From contig PFUC01000067.1 in the NCBI GenBank assembly GCA_002789895.1, positions 1-5,965 of the forward strand: a stretch of DNA of 5,965 nt. The letters are read 5' to 3'. The notes under the pieces are model-generated. The model was given only the letters and a program-made list of their open reading frames with translations. It was not told the origin of the DNA and did no database searches. Source of the DNA: Candidatus Collierbacteria bacterium CG_4_9_14_3_um_filter_43_16. Its GTDB lineage: Bacteria; Patescibacteriota; Microgenomatia; UBA1400; MFAQ01. Both the position numbers and the translations under genes were made by a program. Positions 1 to 5,109 of this stretch are shown here, piece by piece. Position 1 is the first letter of the stretch. The number at the start of each line of letters is the position of its first letter.

Positions 1-98
1 GGTCCTTTTATTTTCCAAAAAACTCTATCCAACAACCAATAACTCAGATTATCAACATAAGCCTGATGATGCTTATCAATGTGAAATGTAAAATATCT
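1..98. other. Gene-free segment downstream of dnaB
   Basis: I see no coding region in this AT-rich stretch at the window edge, which lies just after the dnaB stop codon on the minus strand. It holds one small inverted repeat, ATAAGC (57-62) and GCTTAT (71-76), around an 8-base loop. No clear run of T follows on the minus strand, so I do not call it a terminator for dnaB. The next gene must start outside the window. Confidence 0.5.
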
Positions 99-1415
99 TT
101 ATTTCTGGTGTCCTCTATCCACACCATAAAACTTAACTCGATCTCCTCTAAACTTTAGGTCCAAGGACCCAAGTCCACCGTTTCTGTGCTTAGCAATTGA
201 AAGTTTCATATCTTCCAAATTATTATCATCTGTCCGATACATAAACATCACCACATCGGCATCCTGTTCAATACTCCCAGATTCACGCAAGTCTGCTAAT
301 TGAGGCACTTTTTCGGTTCGACTCTCAATTCCCCGATTTAACTGAGATAAGGCCAACACCGGTATCTTCAATTCACGAGCCAAATTCTTAAGTCCTTGAG
401 AAATTGCCCCCACTTCTTGAACTCGGCTTTCATAGCTTTTATCTCCAACCACGAGCTGTAAGTAATCGACCACCAACAGTTTCAATCCTACTTGAGAATG
501 TAACTTTCTTGCTTTAGTACGAAGCTCTAATATCGATTGACCCGGAGTGTCGTCAAGATACAAAGGACAATCTGCCAAAACTCCCATGGCCTCCGATAAA
601 CGAGCAAAATCGTCTTCTTTCAAATTGCCTGTTTTCAATTTCCATGCATCAATGTTAGCTTGTCCTACCAGCATACGATCTACCATTTCCAGGTTACTCA
701 TTTCCAAGGCAAAGTAACCTACGGGCATTTTTCTTTCAACCGCAGCGAACTGGGCAATATTGGTTGCCAAGGTTGTTTTTCCAATACCCGGACGGGCCGC
801 CAATATAATTAAATTACTATCTTGCATCCCGGCAAGTAAATTATCCAGATCCGAAAATCCGGTGGGTACGCCTCGTAGTCCGTCAGGAGAGTTGTGTAGT
901 GAATCCAACCGGTCAAAACTTTCGGCCAAAGCATCTTTAATTGGCACGAATGTTTTTCGTACATGGCTTTGAGATAAAGCGTAAATCGACTGTTCAGCTT
1001 TATCTAAGATCTCACCGAGAGGTTTCCCTTCATCAAATCCCATCTCCCCCATCTGAGCTCCTGCTGAAATTAACAACCTTTTGATGTGGCAATCTCGCAC
1101 AATCTGAGCGTACTTTTGAACGTGAGAGGCCACTGGAACTTCGTTTGACAGTTCAGATAAATACGCTCTACCCCCCACCCGATCCAACAGCTTATTCTTT
1201 TTCAGCCAATCAGAAACCGTCAGAACATCGATGGGGTCTCGATTTTCGTATAAGGTTACCATCGCCTCAAAAATCTTGCCATTATTGTCGTTATAGAACA
1301 TCTCCGGCTGTAAAACTACCGCAATATCCACTATGGCATCCTTATCAATTAAAACGGAACCGAGAATTGATTTTTCTGCTTCATCCGCGTGAGGCGGGAG
1401 CCTAAGGTTAGCCAT
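99..1415 (-). CDS. dnaB: Replicative DNA helicase DnaB
   Basis: Hexameric ATP-driven helicase that unwinds DNA at the replication fork and recruits primase. The 438 residues match the usual family length of about 440-470. The N-terminal DnaB domain spans roughly residues 5-105 and begins with the typical 'PPHADEAEKSILGS' region. The RecA-like C-terminal domain runs from about 180 to the end. Visible motifs are Walker A 'ARPGIGKTT' (207-215), the catalytic Glu in 'ALEMS' (E238), Walker B 'LLVVDYLQL' (313-321), 'LSQLNRGIESR' (356-366), 'RESGSIEQDAD' (377-387) and the 'KHRNG' segment (409-413) that supplies the arginine finger. There is no intein, although this family often carries one. The start ATG overlaps the stop of the upstream MBL gene by 8 bases (ATGGCTAA) and has no clear ribosome-binding site, so translation is probably coupled to that gene. 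Confidence 0.98.
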   Translation of the reverse strand: MANLRLPPHADEAEKSILGSVLIDKDAIVDIAVVLQPEMFYNDNNGKIFEAMVTLYENRDPIDVLTVSDWLKKNKLLDRVGGRAYLSELSNEVPVASHVQKYAQIVRDCHIKRLLISAGAQMGEMGFDEGKPLGEILDKAEQSIYALSQSHVRKTFVPIKDALAESFDRLDSLHNSPDGLRGVPTGFSDLDNLLAGMQDSNLIILAARPGIGKTTLATNIAQFAAVERKMPVGYFALEMSNLEMVDRMLVGQANIDAWKLKTGNLKEDDFARLSEAMGVLADCPLYLDDTPGQSILELRTKARKLHSQVGLKLLVVDYLQLVVGDKSYESRVQEVGAISQGLKNLARELKIPVLALSQLNRGIESRTEKVPQLADLRESGSIEQDADVVMFMYRTDDNNLEDMKLSIAKHRNGGLGSLDLKFRGDRVKFYGVDRGHQK

Positions 1416-2067
1416 TCATCAGTAAAATTTGGGTGTCGTCGGGCAGACTACCTTCGTCTAATTTAATTTTATGTAACGATTCCCCAGACACTGGAAATTT
1501 ATTTTTCTCCAAGAAATTTTCCAATGTAGTCAGTTCTAAAATCTTTGAAGTAGCAGTCTTGAAGTGCATGGGAATGGCATAGGAAGGCTGGATTTCTTTA
1601 ATCATTTCCATTGCTTCGTTGGCATCCAAGGTAAATGTTCCACCCACCGGTATCATCAAAGCATCCACCGACCCCACCTTCTCGATCTGTGACTCAGACA
1701 ATTTATGACAAATATCGCCCAAATGAAGAATATGCATACCATCCATCACAATAAACATTATTAAGTTCTTTCCTCGGTCAGCTCCATTGTTTTTATCATG
1801 AAACGTCTTCATCGCAGATATTTGTACTCCGGCAATCTCATACTCTCCTTCTCTATCTATAACAAAAGTACTTGGCCGGCTAATTGGACCGGTAATCACG
1901 TCCAAAGAACTATGATCTTCATGTGGATGAGATACTGTCACCACATCAGCAACATCTTTGAGTAAAGGTATCCCCACCATTTCACTCTTGAAAGGATCGA
2001 GGTAAATGACCAATCCGCCTTTACTTTTCAACTTAAAACACGAATGCCCAAAATAGGTAATTTCCAT
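1408..2067 (-). CDS. Metallo-beta-lactamase-fold metal-dependent hydrolase (UPF0173/YtkL-like)
   Basis: Putative metal-dependent hydrolase of 219 residues; the substrate is unknown. Numbered from the chosen start, it opens with 'MEITYFGHSCF', typical of this branch (H8). It then shows 'YLDPF' (22-26), the metal-binding HxHxDH motif as 'HPHEDH' (47-52), the 'HLGDICH' strand with D118, and a distal metal-ligand His in 'IPMHFK' (H168). These cover the ligand set of the fold. A longer reading frame from 2100 adds 11 residues (MTGRCLWYYCF), but these fall outside the conserved fold, inside a repeat element and across the predicted promoter. A -10 hexamer ends 6 bases before the ATG at 2067, so I choose that start. 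It is the first gene of an operon with dnaB. The pairing with dnaB does not by itself reveal its function. Confidence 0.92.
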   Translation of the reverse strand: MEITYFGHSCFKLKSKGGLVIYLDPFKSEMVGIPLLKDVADVVTVSHPHEDHSSLDVITGPISRPSTFVIDREGEYEIAGVQISAMKTFHDKNNGADRGKNLIMFIVMDGMHILHLGDICHKLSESQIEKVGSVDALMIPVGGTFTLDANEAMEMIKEIQPSYAIPMHFKTATSKILELTTLENFLEKNKFPVSGESLHKIKLDEGSLPDDTQILLMNG

Positions 2068-2073
2068 GAAACA

Positions 2074-2082
2074 ATAATACCA
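2074..2082 (-). promoter_or_regulatory. Extended -10 promoter of the MBL-dnaB operon
   Basis: On the minus strand the sequence reads TGGTATTAT, a canonical extended -10 (TGnTATAAT with one mismatch). Only 6 bases separate it from the ATG at 2067, so the transcript should start at or next to the start codon and be leaderless. I see no good -35 hexamer, which is acceptable for an extended -10 promoter. Confidence 0.6.
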
Positions 2083-2095
2083 CAGACACCTCCCC

Positions 2096-2132
2096 GTCAT
2101 TGCGAGGAACGTACTCGTGACGTGGCAATCTC
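2096..2132. repeat. REP-like palindromic intergenic repeat
   Basis: The segment begins GTCATTGCGAGGAACG and ends GACGTGGCAATCTC. The ends are inverted: ATTGC (2099-2103) pairs with GCAAT (2125-2129), and an inner ACGT...ACGT pair lies between them. From memory, sequences of the form CATTGCGAG...GGCAATCTC are dispersed, multi-copy palindromic repeats in many unrelated bacterial genomes. It sits between two divergent promoters, a usual site for such elements. Only one copy is visible here, so its repeat status rests on recognition and not on counting. Confidence 0.65.
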
Positions 2133-2166
2133 ACTCCACCAATCTAATACTTAACGTATAGGGGTA

Positions 2167-2172
2167 TATAAT
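2167..2172 (+). promoter_or_regulatory. -10 element of the Ig-like/DUF5666 operon
   Basis: A perfect TATAAT hexamer lies 9 bases upstream of the ATG at 2182. The expected transcription start is within about 3 bases of the start codon, so the mRNA should be leaderless or nearly so. No convincing -35 is visible at 16-18 bases upstream, and no Shine-Dalgarno sequence precedes the ATG. Confidence 0.6.
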
Positions 2173-2181
2173 CTACATGCA

Positions 2182-2607
2182 ATGCGTAAAGAAATTTTAC
2201 TTGCTGTCATCTTTGGAATAATTCTAGGAGGAGTAATCCTTTATGGAATCAACCTAGCTAACAAATCAGCTACCAATTTAAACGAGAACAAAACCTCGGC
2301 TACAGTCGCGCCTATCTCCACACCCACCCCTATTCAAAAATCTCTCTCCATCGTTAGCCCCCAAAATCATTCAGTTACCTCCGACAAACTCATAACCATC
2401 ACTGGACGAGCTACCCCCGACTCAAACATAACAGTCATTTCAGAAATTGACGACCTGATCATCGAAACTAGTCCTGCGGGTACCTTCTCTGCTCAAATAA
2501 ATCTTATCGGTGGCGAAAACACCATCACCGTCACCGAATTGAAAAGCGACAACACCACCATTACCGAAGCTATTACTATCATTCAAACAGCTAACCTCCC
2601 CGAATGA
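2182..2607 (+). CDS. Membrane-anchored protein with one Ig-like domain
   Basis: A 141-residue protein with a charged N-terminus (MRKE) and one hydrophobic helix at about residues 5-25, which should anchor it in the membrane with the rest outside. A Thr/Ser/Pro-rich linker (about 38-52, including 'PISTPTP') leads to a beta-sandwich of about 75 residues (55-135). Its pattern 'LSIVSPQNHSVTSDKLITITGR' onward, ending in a 'GGENTITVTEL' strand (110-120), is typical of bacterial Ig-like or glucodextranase-B-like domains. There are no cysteines or catalytic motifs, so a structural or binding role at the cell surface is most likely. Its stop overlaps the start of the next gene in ATGA, so the two form one transcription and translation unit. 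Confidence 0.8.
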   Translation: MRKEILLAVIFGIILGGVILYGINLANKSATNLNENKTSATVAPISTPTPIQKSLSIVSPQNHSVTSDKLITITGRATPDSNITVISEIDDLIIETSPAGTFSAQINLIGGENTITVTELKSDNTTITEAITIIQTANLPE

Positions 2608-3293
2608 AAAAACTAAGATTACTATCTATAATTGCCATCCTCGCATATGCGGGGATCCATACGAGTACTCACTCCATCAACATCCTTGCCGCCACCAAAG
2701 TAGCCATTCCCTCTGCCACCCCTACAGAGGCCATCGTTACTCCTTCCCAGGCTCAAGATATTCAAGAAAAAATTAAAACACTCGTCAAAGAAAATCTTAA
2801 TGCTACAGAGTCTACTCTTAAAGAAAGAATCAACCAGCAAACACTAACCGGTTTTGTTGGTTTAATCCAATCCATCAATTCTGGCAACCTCTCCATTAAC
2901 ACCAAAGAATCTGTTGTCCTTCAAATTACCACGGACGAGAAAACTATTATCAATAAAAATGGAAAAGGTATCAAATTCTCTTCCTTGGCCATCTCTGATA
3001 AAGTGATCGTTATCGGCACTTTATTAAAAGAGGACATCATTCTGGCTAAAAGAGTTATGGTCATTCCTGACGAACCAGTCCTCGTTGTTTCCGATACCAT
3101 AGTTGCCAAAGTTTCTACCGTCGATATTAAGAAAAAACTAATTGGGCTTACCATCAACAATCAGGAAGTCGTCTACGGACTAACCAAAAAATCCATCATT
3201 AAAATTAACGATCTCAAAGTCGGTGTGACCATCTTCGCCATCACCAAGAAGTACGAAGGCAAAAACCTCCTCTCTCGCGCCAAAGTCCTCTAG
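2604..3293 (+). CDS. Secreted protein with tandem DUF5666-like beta domains
   Basis: A 229-residue exported protein. Residues 1-30 form a signal peptide (MKKLRLL, a hydrophobic core, then 'NILAA'). A Thr/Pro-rich stretch (about 32-48) and a charged helical segment (about 49-80, possible coiled coil) follow. Two related beta-rich units come next, at about 82-152 and 163-229. Each has the pattern of a strand, 'VxxIxxxxxxLxI', a 'T..TKI'-like strand and a 'DLKVGVTI' or 'SLAISDKVIVIG' turn, then a final strand ending in 'AKRVMV' or 'SRAKVL'. This is the layout of DUF5666, whose function is unknown. It is translationally coupled to the Ig-like gene by a 4-base ATGA overlap, which suggests that the two exported products act together at the cell envelope. 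No terminator follows the stop, so transcription may run on into the downstream structured region. Confidence 0.75.
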   Translation: MKKLRLLSIIAILAYAGIHTSTHSINILAATKVAIPSATPTEAIVTPSQAQDIQEKIKTLVKENLNATESTLKERINQQTLTGFVGLIQSINSGNLSINTKESVVLQITTDEKTIINKNGKGIKFSSLAISDKVIVIGTLLKEDIILAKRVMVIPDEPVLVVSDTIVAKVSTVDIKKKLIGLTINNQEVVYGLTKKSIIKINDLKVGVTIFAITKKYEGKNLLSRAKVL

Positions 3294-3312
3294 GCACCAC
3301 CGCACGCTCCTA

Positions 3313-3552
3313 TTGACATACCAGCACTAATGTGGACCTAATCTTGCCGAATATCTCACCACCAAAGCAAGAAGGCAATGCCGTGCTCAAGATCTTTCTG
3401 TTCACCGTCGAAGAGACAGACTCCGGGTGGGTTACCCCCAACCAACCAAGTTATTCGGGAAATGAGTTTGGTTGGACTACGGCCCGTAACCGGACACGAG
3501 CTCCTGTCCCTTCTCGCCTCAAAACCAGAACTTATTTTGGGGGGGTGAAACT
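3313..3552 (+). ncRNA. Candidate structured RNA leader, unassigned
   Basis: About 250 bases after the DUF5666-like gene have no convincing reading frame but carry a run of possible stems. Nested pairs are AGCAC (3323-3327) with GTGCT (3383-3387) and TTGCC (3344-3348) with GGCAA (3374-3378). They are followed by GGGT (3425-3428) with ACCC (3434-3437), CCAACCAA (3442-3449) with TTGGTTGG (3468-3475), TACG (3478-3481) with CGTA (3485-3488), and GGACA (3492-3496) with TGTCC (3505-3509). A TTGACA box sits at 3313-3318, but no -10 at normal spacing follows, so the RNA may instead come from read-through of the upstream operon. It matches no RNA family I recognise: RNase P, tmRNA, SRP RNA and tRNA signatures are absent. 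It may be the regulatory leader of the small ORF that follows. Confidence 0.3.
3539..3548 (+). promoter_or_regulatory. Strong ribosome-binding site of the small ORF
   Basis: GGGGGGGTGA pairs with the 16S 3' end (consensus GGAGGTGA, with one G in place of A that can still form a wobble pair). It is followed by AACT and the ATG at 3553, an optimal spacing. It is the only strong Shine-Dalgarno site in the window. The segment GTTACCCCC (3431-3439) could pair with GGGGGT (3541-3546) and AAC (3549-3551), which would hide this site. Confidence 0.5.
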
Positions 3553-3726
3553 ATGTATTTCGCGGCATTGGGAGATCAATGGATAAGTCACGGAGACACA
3601 ACGGGGTTCTCTATCCAAAACCCCAACTTCGATGATGGTCCAAACGATCCATATCTGTGGATCGATACCATGCAATTTGATTCTGAATATATCGATACCA
3701 TGATCTTTCCCGCCGTCCGCAAGTAA
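3553..3726 (+). CDS. Small acidic protein of unknown function (57 aa)
   Basis: The frame encodes 57 residues from ATG to TAA. I do not recognise the protein. It is strongly acidic (9 Asp/Glu against 2 Arg/Lys), rich in aromatic residues (10 of 57), lacks cysteine and has no signal peptide or membrane helix. Its C-terminal part holds a 10-residue repeat: 'WIDTMQF' (36-42) and 'YIDTMIF' (46-52), encoded by two identical 12-base copies of ATCGATACCATG. Support for translation comes from the strong ribosome-binding site just upstream and an intrinsic terminator starting 8 bases after the stop. An in-frame stop at 3487 and the lack of other start codons fix the start. It could instead be the surviving 3' end of a decayed gene. 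The preceding frame shows no clear homologue to extend it. Confidence 0.5.
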   Translation: MYFAALGDQWISHGDTTGFSIQNPNFDDGPNDPYLWIDTMQFDSEYIDTMIFPAVRK

Positions 3727-3734
3727 GCACAACA

Positions 3735-3768
3735 AACTCCCTCGAGAAATTCTCGGGGGAGTTTTTTT
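3735..3768 (+). terminator. Rho-independent terminator
   Basis: A 12-13 bp hairpin, with left arm AACTCCCTCGAGA and right arm TCTCGGGGGAGTT, contains one T-G wobble and a loop of about 3 bases. It runs directly into a tract of seven T (3762-3768). It should end transcripts of the small ORF and of any read-through from the Ig-like/DUF5666 operon. Confidence 0.93.
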
Positions 3769-3771
3769 GTG

Positions 3772-3777
3772 TAAAAT
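3772..3777 (+). promoter_or_regulatory. -10 element of the EamA transporter gene
   Basis: TAAAAT, preceded by TGTG, lies right after the terminator T tract and 6 bases before the ATG at 3784. That spacing puts the transcription start at the start codon, predicting a leaderless mRNA. No good -35 is present, since that position falls inside the terminator hairpin. Confidence 0.55.
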
Positions 3778-3783
3778 GGTTTG

Positions 3784-4662
3784 ATGCCTGCCATTTCGAG
3801 ATCTCGTTCTACTGCCTACATCTTTTTGCTTCTCAATACCGCTCTTTGGGGATTTGCTGCACCCATCATCAAATATTCCCTTGACTTTACTTCCCCCACT
3901 CTCTTTCTGCTGTATCGTTATGTTATTGCCTCCTTGATCTTCTTTCCCATTTTTCTGCTTCATTCAGCCAAACCGCATCAGCCGGTAAATATCCGAAAAC
4001 TCATCCTTTTGGCACTCCTCGGAACACCTCTAACCCTACTTCCCCTTTTCTATGGCCTGAAAGCCACTACCTCAATTGAGGCTTCACTCTTGGTTTCTAG
4101 CAGCCCCATCTTTACCATTCTCGGAGGCATAATTTATCTGAACGAAAAACTTACCAAAAAAGAATGGCGAGGCATCCTCATCGCCGTTTTCGGCACTCTT
4201 ATTCTGACGCTCGAACCATTTTTTTCCGGATCAGGCGGTATCAACTCACTCTCACTCAAAGGCAACCTCTTGATCATCATCAGCAATATTGTCTGGTCTG
4301 CATTTCTGATTCTCTCCAAGAAGGATCGTCTCGACCCCATTTTTCTCACTTTTTTCTCCTTCGTTATCAGCATTCCCTTTTTCCTTATCCTTGCTGGCCT
4401 TGAGAGTTCCGGTTTCACGGTCAATAGCCAAGCTCTTCCAGGTATTTTTTATATGGCGATTGGTGGCTCAATTATCGCTTTTTGGGCCTACCAAGAGGGT
4501 CAAAAAAGAATTGAGGCCTCAGAAGCGGCCATCTTTTCCTATCTTCAGCCAGCATTTGCTATACCCCTTTCGCTTCTTTGGCTCAAAGAGCCCTTCTCTC
4601 CTCTAACTATGATTGCTACAGCCACCATCATCACCGGCGTCTACCTCTCCGAAAAGCGCTAA
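3784..4662 (+). CDS. DMT-superfamily transporter, EamA family
   Basis: An inner-membrane permease of 292 residues, the normal length for the family, built of two EamA repeats of about five helices each (ten in total). The first half opens with 'FLLLNTALWGFAAPIIKYSL', the classic EamA start with a Trp-Gly near the end of helix 1. It continues through 'SSSPIFTILGGIIYLNEKLTKKEWRGI' (about 103-129), the conserved end of the repeat. The second half repeats this with 'GNLLIIISNIVWSAFLILSK' and, near the C-terminus, 'YLQPAFAIPLSLLWLKEPFS' (about 257-276). Members export amino acids, drugs or metabolites, and the sequence does not show which. A TTG at 3781 in the same frame would add one residue, but it lies only 3 bases from the -10 box, so I use the ATG at 3784. 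It is transcribed alone between a terminator and the next promoter. Confidence 0.93.
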   Translation: MPAISRSRSTAYIFLLLNTALWGFAAPIIKYSLDFTSPTLFLLYRYVIASLIFFPIFLLHSAKPHQPVNIRKLILLALLGTPLTLLPLFYGLKATTSIEASLLVSSSPIFTILGGIIYLNEKLTKKEWRGILIAVFGTLILTLEPFFSGSGGINSLSLKGNLLIIISNIVWSAFLILSKKDRLDPIFLTFFSFVISIPFFLILAGLESSGFTVNSQALPGIFYMAIGGSIIAFWAYQEGQKRIEASEAAIFSYLQPAFAIPLSLLWLKEPFSPLTMIATATIITGVYLSEKR

Positions 4663-4677
4663 TTATGGCTGGTTTTT

Positions 4678-4706
4678 TTGCGAAAATTAGCCTCGTGTGC
4701 TAAAAT
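4678..4706 (+). promoter_or_regulatory. Promoter of rpmE (bL31)
   Basis: This is the best-formed promoter in the window: -35 TTGCGA (4678-4683), a 17-base spacer ending in TGC, and -10 TAAAAT (4701-4706), an extended -10. The ATG at 4716 is 9 bases downstream, so the 5' leader would be only 0-3 bases. The GGAAAG sequence before the ATG would therefore lie mostly outside the transcript and is unlikely to serve as a ribosome-binding site. Confidence 0.7.
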
Positions 4707-4715
4707 CGGAAAGCA

Positions 4716-5042
4716 ATGAAACAGAATATTCACCCAATTTACGAAGCAATGACCGTTACCTGCGCCTGTGGTAATACCTTCACTGTCGGTGGCTCCAGAA
4801 AAACTCTTCGCGTCGATGTTTGCGACAAGTGCCACCCTTTCATTACCGGTACACAGAAATTCATTGATGCTATGGGTCGAGTAGACAAGTTTATCGCTAA
4901 ACGCAGGGCCGCTTCCAGCTACGTCGCCAAAAATAAGAAGAAGGACGAGATTGATAGAACTCCCAAATCCCTCAAAGAAATGCTGGATTCCAAAAAGAAA
5001 GCAAAGTTAAAAGAGGTCGCATCCTCCGTCGCCACCGTATAG
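4716..5042 (+). CDS. rpmE: Ribosomal protein bL31, zinc-binding form with C-terminal extension
   Basis: A large-subunit protein that bridges the 50S and 30S subunits. The first ~65 residues match the family: 'IHPIYEAMTVTCACGN' (5-20), 'VDVCDKCHPFITG' (33-45) and 'GRVDKFIAKR' (about 54-63). The four cysteines C16, C18, C36 and C39 form the zinc site of the C+ type, rather than the zinc-free paralogue. At 108 residues it is longer than the common ~70. The extra ~43 residues are lysine-rich and probably helical, with a run KNKKKDE and later KKKAK. Such basic tails probably contact rRNA and occur in bL31 of Patescibacteria and some other groups. It lies directly before prfA, a common pairing of translation genes. 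Confidence 0.96.
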   Translation: MKQNIHPIYEAMTVTCACGNTFTVGGSRKTLRVDVCDKCHPFITGTQKFIDAMGRVDKFIAKRRAASSYVAKNKKKDEIDRTPKSLKEMLDSKKKAKLKEVASSVATV

Positions 5043-5090
5043 ATTCCACCCGATTTAAACTCGGACTCCTCAAATACAAAATATACAATG

Positions 5091-5096
5091 TAAAAT
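5091..5096 (+). promoter_or_regulatory. Possible -10 element for prfA
   Basis: TAAAAT, preceded by TG, lies 13 bases before the prfA ATG, within an AT-rich spacer of 67 bases after rpmE. A start here would give a leader of about 7 bases. No -35 or Shine-Dalgarno sequence is visible. The spacer also contains a weak CCGA...TCGG hairpin (5050-5064) without a T tract, so read-through from rpmE is equally possible. Confidence 0.35.
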
Positions 5097-5109
5097 TGTA
5101 AATATTCCT

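Noticed and set aside
57..76. Hairpin ATAAGC/GCTTAT as terminator for dnaB
   Set aside because: Only 6 AT-rich pairs with an 8-base loop and no T run on the minus-strand side.
63..86. CTGATGA followed by GAAA, as in a hammerhead ribozyme core
   Set aside because: The 13 bases between them (70-82) cannot form the required stem II, and no flanking stem I or III is visible; chance match.
318..330. GGTTCGACTCT resembling a tRNA T-loop
   Set aside because: It lies inside the conserved dnaB coding sequence and no cloverleaf can be formed around it.
2068..2100. Longer N-terminus for the MBL protein from ATG at 2100
   Set aside because: The extra 11 residues do not fit the family start, span the predicted -10 element and begin in the palindromic repeat.
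3401..3550. Possible RNase P RNA (GAGACAGACTCCGGG resembles the GAGGAAAGTCCGGGC region)
   Set aside because: The other conserved RNase P blocks, such as the ACAGAA...GGCTTA 3' segment, are missing, and the match itself has several differences.
3532..3963. Minus-strand open frame of 143 codons across the small ORF, terminator and EamA start
   Set aside because: It crosses a strong terminator and a real transporter gene, and its translation is low-complexity and Arg/Lys/Gly-rich without any recognisable domain.
4658..4691. Inverted repeat GCTAATT/AATTAGC with a T tract (4673-4679) as terminator for the EamA gene
   Set aside because: The T tract lies in the 20-base loop, not after the stem, and no GC-rich stem precedes it; part of the tract serves as the rpmE -35 region.
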